DNA of 64,000 nt from Solea solea. Lineage: Eukaryota; Chordata; Actinopteri; Pleuronectiformes; Soleidae. Numbering within the stretch: the stretch's first letter is position 1; every line of letters begins with the position of its first letter. This document shows positions 21,267 to 33,500 of this stretch, in pieces. The translations under genes were made by a program, and so were the position numbers. The notes under the pieces are model-generated. The model ran no database searches, was not told where the DNA came from, and worked only from the letters and a program-made list of their open reading frames with translations. The stretch lies in NCBI RefSeq assembly GCF_958295425.1, contig NC_081134.1, positions 9,236,054-9,300,053 on the forward strand. The letters run 5' to 3'.

Positions 21267-24200
21267 GTAAGTGAGTGAGCGCGTGAGTGTTTACGTCGGA
21301 TGAACAGGATGTGGAGGACTTCCCTCTATGATGTGTAGTTACTTTAGTCGGTGGAGGCGAGAGGAATATCCCATGTTCTCCTTATAGTGTGGCTTTATTT
21401 CTGTTTCTTTCTACTTTCTGTTGCCATATTACAGCCATGTTGATAATCACATTAGAGATGATCAATTATCAGGAGGATGACACCTACCTGAATGTGCTTG
21501 AAAGCGTGAGCAGCCTGTGTGTTTACATTGTTACCTCCTCTGTTGTTTTACACCGTGCTCATGGGTTGCATTCAGTTTAACTACAGCTCAAATGATGTGA
21601 TACTGCATTAAAAGTACAATATTAAAGTTAAAGATTATCGACAACGAATCAATCAAATGTAAAAGGTTAGAATGGTTTTCCTGTATTTTCCTCAAGACAA
21701 AAAGTCCAATATTCAATATTCACAGTTTTGTTTGGTTTGAAGTTTGAAGTGGATTAAACTGCTGATTCCATCCTTTTTAAATAAATGTGAGGATGAATGA
21801 AGAACAGCAGTGTAATCAGGACGGTAATGGAAATGGTCTTGTTTAAAGCCAGAAGTATTCTTGTCTTGTACTGAGAACAATAAGGACATTGTATAAAATA
21901 CTGTAAAAAGGTAAACTTTTGGTGATGGGTAAAGTAGTCTATACATTGAGTTTTGTGTAATAGGAATGGGGTAGGTGCATATATGCTTATACTTCTCTCT
22001 CTATATCTCAAACCTGATTATTTCTAGTTATGTGACTCTAATAAGAGGCAGAGATTTGGAGCCCGAAAGTTATAAAAACGACCTAATAGTTCACAACAAA
22101 AGTGCAAGGTTTAGTTAAAAATGACTTAATTTTTACCTAGACAAATGACCTAATGCAAAAAGTGGGAACTCATGCTGCTTCTCTTATTCATTACACTTTC
22201 TAATGTGTGGTGGCAGAGAAAAGTACCTAATCATTACATGTCATAATCCACATGACATGACAAAGTTCCAGTGAGATTAAGTTCATTTAAAAGACAGTTT
22301 TCACTAGTGATGTGATGTTTGCGAACGAGCCAGCTCTAAGAGCTGATTCTTTGTAGCGAACAAGAAGAGCCGAGTCTTCTGTTGACAGACAAGGATCATA
22401 CCATTATAAAAGATGCAAGGGGGCAGACTTTCAGAACAGAAATTGAAGAAATCCGAAAAAAAAGAAGAAGAAGCAGCATCTGGCTGCATTTCAAAGATAA
22501 GGATTAAATTGGTAAAACATTTTTTATTCATTTTTTAATGGAAAAAAAGGCATAAAAATAAGGCTTTTATGAAAATACTGAAAAAACAAGCTTGGGAGCC
22601 AAAAGAACCAAATCTTTGAAAAGAGCCGAACTTCCCATCACTAGCTTTCACCCCAGTATTGGAAACTGCAGAGTTAAAGCAATTGCAGAAAGATGCTTTT
22701 TGAACTTTGGACATTGTTTTGAACTTATTGTTCTCTCACAAACAACACGGACTGTGTGTGAAAACCTGAAGATACTTTCTGTGAAGAGAAGTGTCACAGC
22801 GGTTGTTATTAATGTGGCGAAGTGGACGGCCCTTCCACACAGTGGTCTGTGAGTGATCACTCTGCGTGGCTACGCGTTGACATTCGCGTGGCTAAGATGG
22901 GTCAGGTGACAAGGACACAGAAAATGGATAACAGATGGTAAGAGCAGGGAGGGAATGAGAGGACAGAGAGAATAGAAGAGGGACAAGAGATGGAGTCAAA
23001 AAAAGGAGGGTTGAGAGAGAGAGAGAGAGAGGAATGGATAGGATGAGTGTGACAAAAGGAAAAGTGACATGTGCCTCCTCTCATGTGCCAGGTGCTGCAT
23101 CGCTTCATTTGGTCCACTAACAATTAGCTGGCAAAGGAGTGTATGTGTGTGTGTGTGTGCCTGTGGGTGGAGTCTGCTGGTTGATGGATGACCTGTCTTA
23201 GTAGGGTGGGTGTGTGTCTGGGTGGGTGAGTGTCTGGGGGGTTGCTTGTGGGGAGAGAGATGGAGGAGGAGGTTCGGGATGGAGCATTGTAAAGTTGATA
23301 GGGTTGTTGTTTTTTATCTGTCTGCTGGATCAGACCAGCTGGGCACTATGGGAGATCGAGCTCCTCGTCACCATCTCCCCTCCTCACCCCCCGTGTCTCT
23401 TTCATCCTCTCTCCTTACATCTCCATTTCTCCATCTCCTCTTCTTGTTTCCACATCACTTCCCTTGCAACTCTCGTTCTCCATCTGTGTTTCACCACAGG
23501 TTTTGCTATGCTGCCTCCACACTCACTGTGGCTTTTCCCCCTCCTGGAAGTTTGAGCTGTTTTATTTTAGAGGTGTTTATTATTCAATGGTTTTCATAAT
23601 ACAACTGGTGATTCAACTTACTGATGGGGTTTTAAAACAGCAGTGTGTAACTTCTAAATATAAACCCAGTGCATTACTTTCATACCACTGTCAAATGAGT
23701 CCACACAGTGCAGCGAACAGCTCCACGCGACTCGCTCTGTGTTTCTCAGTATAGCAGTGTTTCGCTCTCATGCGCGATGAGATTTGTTTTATGCTGAGAC
23801 AGACGAATGCAACAGTAACATTGCGCTTGTCAAGTGAGAAGTTATGGCTCATAATACAGCGGATATTATTACATAGCTTCTGTTCACAAATACCAAAGGA
23901 GGCAGAATAATAACATTTTTCCAAGATTTAGATTTTTACTGTAAAAACTCATTTTTTGCTGGTGGTACCTGCAGGTTTGAGCACACTGCCTCACTGAAAA
24001 CGGAGCCCCTTTTTAGTCTCAGTACATATCCTTTGCATTCTTCGCTCTCCTTCTTCACCCATTCAGCCTCCTCCCTCCTAATCTGTTTTCTTTCTGGCTT
24101 TATTTTCCACATTTCCTTCCTCCTTTTAAAAGTCTCCCCTTCTCCCCTTTTATCCCTCCAGAGGGACTAATAAGCAGCATTCTGAGTCAGTGTGAGCAGA

Positions 24201-24455
24201 GAGGCAGATGGGATTCAGCTCGTCGGCCAGATAAGGTCATTTAACTCAGCTGTGTCTTATCTGTTTCTGCCTGATACAGCTACTTAAACGGAACACAAAC
24301 TGCCTACCATTAAGTGTGGGTTGGTACAAATCCTTAAATTGAAGTAAGGTGGAATAAGGTTTAAAGCATAATGATGTAATTCCTGTGCAGAAGTGTGCCA
24401 GTGATGTCTGTGTTCCTCTTTAAATGCAGTGAAGGGACAATTCACTGATGAAACC
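21267..24455 (+). other. spsb4: spsb4 intron 1, first part
   Basis: Contains a clean hAT MITE (22305-22643), a (GA)n tract (23013-23032), a pyrimidine-rich stretch (23370-23480), an unassigned repeat-like block (about 23640-23960) and an enhancer-like cluster of AP-1, GATA and E-box motifs (24183-24263). No exon was recognised. Confidence 0.6.
22305..22643 (+). mobile_element. 339-bp hAT MITE with 8-bp target-site duplication
   Basis: Termini TAGTGATG (22305-22312) and CATCACTA (22636-22643) are perfect inverted repeats, extended imperfectly inward (the right end read in reverse gives TAGTGATGGGAAGTTCGGCT). The flanks GTTTTCAC (22297-22304) and GCTTTCAC (22644-22651) agree at 7 of 8 bases, as expected for a hAT insertion. 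There is no transposase. Confidence 0.88.
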
Positions 24456-25047
24456 CAGTCAATGCGTTTACGGGCATGTGAAAAGTCCAGTTTTAGTCGG
24501 ACTAAGATGGTTTTCTTAATGTCGTGTAAACACACTAGTCGGACTAAAAGACTTAATAGTCTGGACTAACATACCTGAATAATGCGATTCATAGTCCGAT
24601 TACTCCTGCATGTATAAGAGGAGTCGGACTGGAGTCGGACTTGGCATTCTGTGCATGCAACAAAATTTCCTCTCGGGTCTTTGACCCGGAAGTAGTAGGA
24701 GACGACTTATAAAATGCAGTACTGTTGCCGGAAAAGAATATACAACACGGTGGCGTCGGCGAGAGCGAAAGCTACGAAGAAGACCCACTTTTGGACTGAT
24801 GTACAGCAGGTACGAAACAAACAGAACCACAGCACAATCAATCTCACGACCATCTCACCGTCCGCCATTTGTTTCTCTGTGACCTACAGGTCAACAGGAA
24901 GCTGATTCAATACGATACAGTCACACCTACACATACAAAAAAAAACTTCTCCGCATGTATACTCGGACTCTGCAAGTTGTCCCATTCTTGTCTTAGTCGG
25001 ACTATGGCCTTAGCTTGACTAATCTGTGTATGTAAACATACCGACTG
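24456..25047 (+). mobile_element. 592-bp non-autonomous DNA transposon, family A copy 2
   Basis: Ends are CAGTCAATGCGTTTAC on the left and GTAAACATACCGACTG on the right, which are imperfect inverted repeats. The body matches 10499-11088, sharing ATACCTGAATAATGC, AGTCCGATTACTCCT and TTCTGTGCATGCA. Same orientation as copy 1. No target-site duplication was recognised. Confidence 0.85.
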
Positions 25048-27177
25048 TCTCTGTGCATCAGTTAATTAGCATCTTTGTCACTGAAAATTGTTTTTCACTG
25101 GGCTTTACCGTCTCTTCCTGCCAGTTACCAGGCATTTTTTCTCATCGGCATTCTTCCAATTACCACGTGCGTCACCGCGCTCATCCTGCAATGACACATG
25201 AGGCAGTTGGTGACAAGACAGGCGGCCGTATGAGCTGCTTTCCATCAGGCGTCATTATTTTTAATTACTCTCCTCTCCCCTCGCCTTCGCTTCTGGGTCG
25301 GTTTTGTGTGCCACAGTGTTCTAAAGGTAGATGGCGGCTCTTATAGGAAGCAGGTCTCAAACATGTGAAGCTGTGAAACCTCACATCTGACAAAATCAAG
25401 GCCATAAAATAGATCAGAGTGCCTCCATTGGTGAGAGTCACATTTTAATGAGCTCAATACTGTAAATGTATGTGTTTCCACAAAATCTGGTACAGACATT
25501 CTTATCCTCTTAGGGATGCTCTGTTATACATTTTGGTCCTTTTCCACATGACTCAAAACCTAAATCTTATTCGGCGGATACATCTCTGAGTCTGGCAAAG
25601 TCCCTTTCCCATATACATGTACCTTTTTAAGTTTTAAGTTCCCTAAAATAGCAAACATGTCAGCAGATATTAGTATTTTATCCATCTGCCTATATCTTTG
25701 TTTCACCATTACCTTAGTCAGAGATCTCTCTCTCTGTCCTTGGACAGTCATGTATATGTAATGTGTGCATCTTACCCTGGCAGATGGAATGGGAATATAT
25801 TGATATTCAGCAGCCCTGTTAAGTCAGTCAGACTGCTGAGCTCACAAAATTGCACACATATACACACACACACCCACACAGGCATACTTTCGTGCGCACA
25901 ACTACACACTCAGGGAAAATAGCACTGTGATGATGCATATGCTCTCAATGAAGTCAATGAAATCAAGTGCTGATGGAGACAAAATGAGGAGACGACGTGT
26001 TGCTCCTGCAGGTGCTTAGGGTCAAAGTACAGTGTACAGTGTGATGTGTGTCTGTGCACTGGTGACTCACAGAGGCCATTAAAATGACAGGAAAAGGGTG
26101 ATAAATGAGAGGAGTAATTCAGTGAAATGTGTCATAGTCCCTGAGTGACGGCTGAATTCACATAGTTAACATCATTCCTGGTGCTCCGCCTTGTGTTTTA
26201 GCTCACTCAGTGGCAGGGATGATGCCGCCCGTCATCTTGTCGTCACCCTGCTTGCTATGCGTCATTCCTGTTTAGAGGATCGCAGCGGGGAGCTGTTAAT
26301 CAAAGTCGCTGCGGACGAGAACCAACAGTGGAGTTGGAGTTGCTGGACACACACGCGACAAGGAACATAAAACATTAGTGATGTGATAAACAGACTTTAG
26401 TCCTTTGTTCCAGCTAACATCAGTTCTCTGTTTACCCTCATCGCCTGAGCTCATTTCACTCCTTTGTGTCCTGTCCTGTCACAAATGGCGTGGCTTCCCA
26501 TGGTTCTCAATCATGTTGTTTGATCTGATCCCATGTGCCCGTGCATTTTCTTCGAGACAGTAAAGTGGGCTGCACACAGGAGAGATAGCCTTGTTCTCAT
26601 TTACATATAAATTGTGTCTTGTTCGTGGTCATTTGTCTTTTTGTTGGTGATTCAGTGTCCTTGTGCTGCTTTTGTGTGTGTGTGTGTGTGTGTGTGCATT
26701 TATTCAATACTTTGCTCATACCGTGTGTGTCAGTGCAGCGTCATCGTGTCTCTGGGACAGTCAGCTCTGAATCAGCTTTCCCACACTGTAGTCTGCCTGT
26801 GGACTTTCTGATGGCATTTCCAGTTGAATAAAATCAATGGACCCTGGACTGTAAATCAAGCCTGTGATAGTTTTGACCAGGAGAAAAAACTTAATTGTGC
26901 AATGGAATAAAAGCTAAAAGTGTGTAGGCTACTGACATCTCTCATATACTCTCTGAGTATAAGTGTCGGGTGGGAGACGAAAGGAATTTCCTGCCAGAGT
27001 CTCTCTTTGAAATCCCAGAACCAGTGCATCATTTCTCAGTCTGTGTGTGTGTGTGTGTTTTTCTGTAATAACAATCCTCACAGTTTTTTCCATCAGAAGC
27101 CAAAAATATACCAGCAGCACTCTAGGGCCTGGTTACTACACATTATATTCTCACCAATATTACAAATGATATTATAG

Positions 27178-27500
27178 TGCTTTTCCATTATACAGTTCTA
27201 GCATTAGTCGGCTCTACTCGGTTTGGATACCACGTTGTTTTCCATTACTTCATAGTACCTCCTCAACATAAGCGGGGTCTTCATCGCACGGCTGCTCGAA
27301 ACTGCTGTGACGGCGCTCTATAGGCGACACAAACAGGCTCCACGCACAGCTCTCTCTGGATCCTCTCGTCAGCCACGTATTCATAATACGATAATCGTCA
27401 GCCAGGGCAAATATCGATATTTTAATTAACAAAATAAAGTGCTCTAAAGTAAACAGTCCCTGCCAGTTTCACTCGCTGGGCGTCGCTACTTGTTCCACCA
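27178..27500 (+). mobile_element. Family C MITE relic, copy 1
   Basis: Starts CTTTTCCATTATACAG and shares TTTTCCATTAC, ATAGTACCTC, GCACGGCTGC and GAAACTGCTGTGAC with the copy at 29381. The right boundary is uncertain. Confidence 0.5.
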
Positions 27501-27599
27501 TCCATGTTCAATACATAGACTTTAAGCACTTTGTTCTCTTTGTTGAGAATAAATAGAGAAATCCTATTTATTTTAACTCTTCATGGACGTTTACTTTTC

Positions 27600-27725
27600 T
27601 TCAGTCAGACAGACATCATGATGAATCGCTATATGATTGTCTTGCAATATATTGATGATCACAGAATCGTTGTATCGTGATATTATTGGTATCGTGGACC
27701 ATGTATCGCATTTCATACCCTCTTC
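27600..27725 (+). repeat. Degenerate 'TATCGTGATATTATTGG' repeat
   Basis: Runs of ATCGTGATAT-like sequence resemble a dispersed fish repeat of unknown class. No termini are visible. Confidence 0.35.
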
Positions 27726-28259
27726 GTTTGATTTAAAAAACTCTGTTATTGTGACTATTTGTGATTATATTGAAAAAACAGCAAGCATTTAGTTCGTGGA
27801 GTACATGTGTGTTTTCAGTGATGAAATTTCCTAGGTTTCTTGAATGCATCTAATTAGCTGCTACTCTTTCCTCAACACGCTGTGAACCTTGCATTGTTCT
27901 GACTAGATCTTGGAGACTAGAGTTTGTTGTTGTTTGCTTATTTTCCCTCTGACAAAATTAGGTCTGATGTGGAGATGTGATATGTCTTGAATGGCAGAAA
28001 TGGAGAACGGTGTTAATGCCCATGTTGAAAAATTGTGAGGGCTTTTTCCGCTTTTACACTCACTCTCTCTCTCTCTCTCTCTCTCTCCCTCTCTTTGTCT
28101 CGCTGTATATTTTCCGGCCATAATTATAGAACTCATGAAAGCATTTAGAGGCTCATGAATATTTAGATCTCGGAGGAGAAGTGTCAGGGGAAACCCGCAT
28201 GCGGCTGGTCAGCCCCAATTATGGAGATGGGCCTACACCTACACACACAACCACACACA

Positions 28260-28264
<5 letters not shown>

Positions 28265-28290
<26 letters not shown>
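28265..28290 (+). repeat. (CA)13 microsatellite
   Basis: Uninterrupted CA array flanked by further imperfect CA repeats from 28230 to 28306. Confidence 0.95.
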
Positions 28291-28291
<1 letters not shown>

Positions 28292-28697
28292 TTCACACAC
28301 ACTCACAAGAGGAGGGAAGATGGCAGGGAAATGATCAAACGCTCCTAATTTGAGAAAAGTTAATATAGATGTAGACAAGGGTCTATGTATTTCAAATAAC
28401 TGGCCCATGCACACATGCATTCACACAGATCCAGCTGGGTGATAATAATTACACAGCTGGTTGTGGCTTGCAGCTGGTTCTTTCTGCTCCCTAATGATTA
28501 ATAGTGAGGTTATGATGGACATGATCCTGGCAGACACAGTGTGTGTGTGTGTGTGTGTGTGAGGGTTTTGATGTCATGTCATGCCAAGTCAAGGCAGATA
28601 TGACCATAAGCGGAAGTGTGACTCATTGACTGTGTGATGGACACCACTGAGACAGAAAGAGGGAGTCATGGCTTTTGGCTGGAGAAAGCTCGAGAGA

Positions 28698-28721
28698 AAG
28701 GAAGGAAGGAAGGAAGGAAGG
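28698..28721 (+). repeat. (GGAA)n microsatellite
   Basis: Six GGAA/AAGG units. Such arrays can bind ETS factors, but no function is implied here. Confidence 0.9.
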
Positions 28722-29256
28722 ACTGCGTGATCAGAGGCGTGGAAAAACAACGAAATGAGTCAGAACTACATTATTAAGGATGGAAGCAGGATGGAGTGAG
28801 TGACAGGAATAAAGGGTGAATGAGACAGGTGCGCTGGATGGAAGGAGTGATGTGAGGGACAGACGGGAAAGAGGGAGTAAAGATTAGCAAGTGTGCGCGA
28901 CAGAGAAGAGAATACAACGTGAGGAAGCAAAGGCAAGAGTGATAGTGAGGCATATTGATGAAGGCTCAGGTTGTAATGAGTCATTCCAGGCTGGTAAGGG
29001 ATGTAGGTGAGTGGTGAGAAGAGAGGTGTAAGGCAACGTGGGTGAAATATGAGGGAAATAAGCAGACAGTGTAGGGCAGATGGTGATGTCTCTGTAAAGG
29101 TGAGGAGCGAGGAGCGAGGATGGTGAATTAAACACCACAACCACAACGTTTACTCCCAGAATTCAAAATAGGATGATAAATGATTCACTGCTCCTGTCGG
29201 ATTTGTCTGTGTTTCTGTGTGTGTGTGTGTGTGTACTTGTATTTGTTGTCTCTTAA

Positions 29257-29285
29257 GAACTCACCTGTCACACACAGGTGAGTTC
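29257..29285. repeat. Perfect 12-bp inverted repeat (CACCTG-containing)
   Basis: Arms GAACTCACCTGT (29257-29268) and ACAGGTGAGTTC (29274-29285) flank CACAC. The arms contain CACCTG E-boxes, and another CACCTG follows at about 29286. Confidence 0.75.
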
Positions 29286-29380
29286 ACCTGATATCAATGT
29301 CAGTATCGTGAACAACAGCAGAGCTCTGACGCATCCCTCTGTGCACACCCTATGCTAAATTCTATAATTTGGCACTAAAG

Positions 29381-29874
29381 CCGTGTTTCCACTACATGGT
29401 CGTAGCTAGCCTTGACTCGCCTCTACACAGTTTGGTTGGTTTTCCATTACAATATAGTACCTCTTCATGCACGGCTGCATGAAACTGCTGTGACTTTATT
29501 TTTTTCCACGCGACACACACAAACTAGTGACGAGTGACCTGTAAAGCAGTTATTTTCGATGTACTGAATCATTAGAATCATTAGTTAATTAAAAAAAAAG
29601 GTTTGTTCAGTACTTCCTCCATGACACAGTCACTGGACTGAAATACAACGGTAGGGTCACCAGACTCCTCTGTTAAAGACATTTCCCTGGTAATTGTTGG
29701 AGATGAACCCACATTTTTAGGATTTTCAAGTCTTTTTAACTTGATCTATAATTCTGCATTGTTCGGGCAGTCTGACGACATCACACACGGTATCGCCTCA
29801 GCTCGCTTGGAACCTCGTCAGAGCAGGTACTGAATAAAGTATCAGGTACGAGGCACTATCGCTAATGGAAAAGC
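29381..29874 (+). mobile_element. Family C MITE, copy 2
   Basis: Left end CCGTGTTTCCACTACATGGT and right end GCTAATGGAAAAGC are imperfect inverted repeats. The interior carries TCGCCTCTACACAGTTTGG, and near the right end ATCAGGTACGAGGCACTATC. It shares segments with 27178-27500. Class is unassigned. Confidence 0.6.
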
Positions 29875-30439
29875 TAAATAACTGTGTTGTGCTGAGGCAA
29901 TCCAACTTAATTTCTGGGCACTTTGTAAAGGAAAAAGTGCCCCAAATTCAACTTCATTTCCACACTAGTGGAAAAGGGGCTTAAATAACTTCTGCAGAAC
30001 ATCTCTACCTCTTTGGCTGACAGCTTGCCAGAAATAGACAGGCTGGCATATTGAAAACCAGGAGGTGAACATGCATATATTTAGCTGTCAGTACAAAAAT
30101 GTCCTGTCGCCAGTGAAACTCTGTGGTCCCAGCAGGTGATCAGGCTCATCTCAACGTCATCATATGTGAGCGTTCATCCAAACACATCACAGCCCCCAAA
30201 TGGAAACCAGACCACCACCACATGCTGGGCAGGCATGCTCCTGCCACACAGACGGTGACATGCGCACACACACACTGCTATGATTATGAACACAGACAGA
30301 CACTCCACACATACAAAGGCACGTGTCAGCGCCACTTAGAAGAGACCGCAATTTGATGAGGTGTGTCACCAGTCTGAGAGGAGTGGAGCCCACTTGGCTC
30401 AGGCGTGTATGTGTTTACTTCTCTTTGAGACTTTTTCTG

Positions 30440-30560
30440 GCATAAGCATCGACCTTGTGAGGACCAGTCATCCGGATGGAGACAAGAACCTGGTCCTTTT
30501 GAGGAACTGGTTTAGGGCTAAGATTTGGATTATATTTAGGTTAAGGTTGGGTAGAATGTT
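30440..30560 (+). repeat. Dispersed 'GTGAGGACC/GGTTAGGG' repeat, copy 2
   Basis: Carries CTTGTGAGGACCAGTCATCC and then GGTTTAGGGCTAAGATTTGG and GGTTAAGGTTGGG, as in the other copies. Confidence 0.6.
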
Positions 30561-33500
30561 GTTTTGACTGTGCAAATGAAAGGATGTCAATGCAGTGTCC
30601 TAGGAAAGACGGCTGCAACAAACCTGTGTGATTGAATTTGTTAGCTGTTAATTTGAACTTAATCACATAATATCAATCCCTCTTCATCAACCACGTGCAC
30701 TGGTCCTGCTAATACTGTAATGAAGCCGCTGTGTTGATGAATCATGTGAATCACTCGGGCAGGAAGAGGTGGTGGACACATTGGATGTATTTACAGTATA
30801 TGAGCTGCATATTTCCTGAGGTTTGAAATAAATAAACCACTCCTCCCGGCGTGTGTGTGTGTGTGTGGGTGGGCTTGTGTCACATTTATTTGTGGATATT
30901 GTGTAACCTACAGAGGGAAAAAGTCAACCAGCATATGGCCAATATTCACATCCCATGTCTGTCTTTCCCATAGGGCAAAAAAAAAAAAAAAAAACTATCA
31001 GTGCAATTACAGGGACATAGTTGCACACTCACAGCCAGTGTCATTGAAAACAAACCCAGCGGATAATATTGTTTGCTTGAGTGTGTGTGTTCAGGACTCC
31101 TGTCAATGTTAACTTGAGTCACGTGTGCAGTACGTCAAGCTGTATGTGAATTCAGGGGATGTCCTCTCTGCAGAGTGCATCTGAAAGTAGATCGCTCCAT
31201 TCCGAAGGCTCCTTCAAATGCAGCCAACAAATGAATCTGTCCATCTTCAAGCACTGACAAATTCACTGAGTGGATCCAGTGTGCACCAGAGATGAAACTG
31301 CTTTGAAAGGAGATGTAGAAGCTAACAATGGCATTGCTTAAATACGCTGCTGCATCTGTTTTTCTTTGAAAATGCTCGGGCTGTGTTTTAGTATAGCTGG
31401 GCAAATACATAGATCTTTGGAAATGAAGCAAAGTGATTCCCATCCACTTCCTGACTAGTTCATATCAGCTTTAAAATGGATGTAGCTGGAGGAGGCAGCT
31501 TCTGAACTAAGATGCAGCTGAAGAAAACAACTTCAACATGTGATAAGAGTATTGTCTAATATCTAGCATGGAATCTTCTTCCTCAGTTTAATTTAGCAGC
31601 AACATGCAATTTCCTTGTCTCCTAAATGGTCCTAGAATTGTTTCTAAATCATCTTCTTTGTCCTGTATTATTATCTGTGACGTTCAGCACAGCCAGCGCT
31701 TGTGTTTGCTTTGTTTAGCATCTTGCCTTCAGGACTATTTCCAGTGTCATTTCATCTTTCCCTTGTGGAGGAAAAGACCTCCCGTGTGATGTTTGAGCTC
31801 AGCTATGCACCAACAACGTTTGAGTGTGCGTCAACCTCTGTGTCAGAATGAGCGTATATCACTTATGCACTCCTTCTTTACTTTCACGAAGATGATAAGG
31901 CCATGTGATTGACAGCTGGTGTTAAGTCTTGTTTTAAAACCTCAAAATCGTGACTCTTGAGTCTTCAAAATGGGAGCTCGCAAAGGGCGTTAGTACCAGG
32001 TCTGAAAAGGGTCATGGAAAGGTTATCAGGTTCATGCAACACAGGGCACACACCGCACCTCATAATACTAATGATTTATTTATTTATTCCGTTTTATTTT
32101 TCATAAGCAAAGATGTGGGTCAGTCACGGGCTAAGTGTTGGTGAGAGGGAGAAGAATATGTTTCCGAGTACGATCAGCCACTTCAGGCTGACAGACGAAT
32201 CCTCCTTTGGTAGGAAACCACAGGTGTTTGTGTTCAAATGACAGATGCTGGTGATTTATGTAAACATGTTTTGTTGCTCCTTGATGAGAACAGCATTAGT
32301 TTGATTCAGGGCTTCAGACTCAACGGCTGGTTTTTGTGTATCTGTAAGAAACCTGAGCAATCATCATGGCTTAGTCAGTGAAATAGAATGTGGCATTTTT
32401 AAATCTAAGCATAATTTAAGAGTCTGCCAGCATTGGATGTAGGTCTATCCGTTGCTTACGGAGACATTTTCGTCTATGTCTGTTGGTCATGCCTCTTGAA
32501 CGTGGGATGTGATTACATAATTTCCAGACTCGTATTCAGTCTCAATCTCAGTTGAGAAACAGCCTGGTGTGAATTATTTTAGACATACAATATGAAGGGG
32601 TAAAATTCAGCTGGTGTTTCTGTGTGTGTGTGTGCCAAATATTTTCTCACATGTACATTTGCTGCAGTTTTCTATTTTACATGATACACTAAACAATAAC
32701 TCATCCAATAAGTCATGCGATCTTTATATGACCTAGATACTTGGAGTGTCCCTCTAGTTGGTCAGAATTGTAGAAGTTCCTGCAAACTTTGAGTCTGTTT
32801 GCGCCAAAAGCATTTTCCAGTCACATAACAAAAAAAGAGTCAGACACATGATGTGAGAATTCATTTGTGCATTGACTGTTTAAGCAGGCTACAAAAGAGG
32901 ATCAGTGTAAAAGTACAAAACAAAAAACAACCACAACCAAAGCTTTAAGTTAGAAGTTAAGGTTTATTTGATTCAATTGTCTCAGTTCTTCTGGTATCTT
33001 ATTTCTTCAATCATTTTTTTTCTGAAAAAGCTTGTTACTGTCACATAATCAAAGTTTCCTGGTTTAATAGATCATTTTACACTCGAGAAAGGCCCTAGGG
33101 AAATATTTCGTCCAGTCAAGGGTAAAGGAGGAAGTGGAAAGATGACAGGAAGATAGAGTGGTTGAAGGAAGAAGAGCAGACATGAAAAACAATAAAGCCG
33201 CTGACAAGGAGCTTGTTATTTTGTTTCTTTATTTGGCTCCCCATGTTCTCCTCTTTTATTCTCACACTTCCAGTGGAGACATCCTCGGTAAAGCCCTACT
33301 GCTTATTCCGCTTTCTCTATTTGTGCAGCCTTCCTTTCTAATTCTGGAGTTGTCATGGCAACATTAGTTCTTCTGGCGTATACGGTTGTTTTCAGTAGGG
33401 TTGATGCATAATAAGCCAAGTCTTTTGTTTTCAGAAGGCCATATTCATCAGTTTGACCTTTCCCCCCTTCAGTTTGAATGTAAGGGTATCTGCTGCATGG

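Larger units (their letters stand above)
25048..30440 (+). other. spsb4: spsb4 intron 1, second part
   Basis: Holds microsatellites (28063-28087 CT, 28265-28290 CA, 28698-28721 GGAA), two copies of a 'GTTTCCACTACATGG' MITE (about 27178 and 29381), a purine-rich stretch (28660-29130) and a candidate conserved block after the family A element (25055-25275). No exon was recognised. Confidence 0.55.

Noticed and set aside
23640..23960. Block beginning AACAGCAGTGTGTAACTTCT as a named transposon
   Set aside because: It resembles common fish repeats, but no matching second terminus or second copy in the window was found, so I did not list it as an element.
28766..29146. 126-codon open frame on the minus strand
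   Set aside because: It is produced by a purine-rich + strand stretch. The protein is Ser/Leu/Pro/His-rich without domain structure or a splice context.
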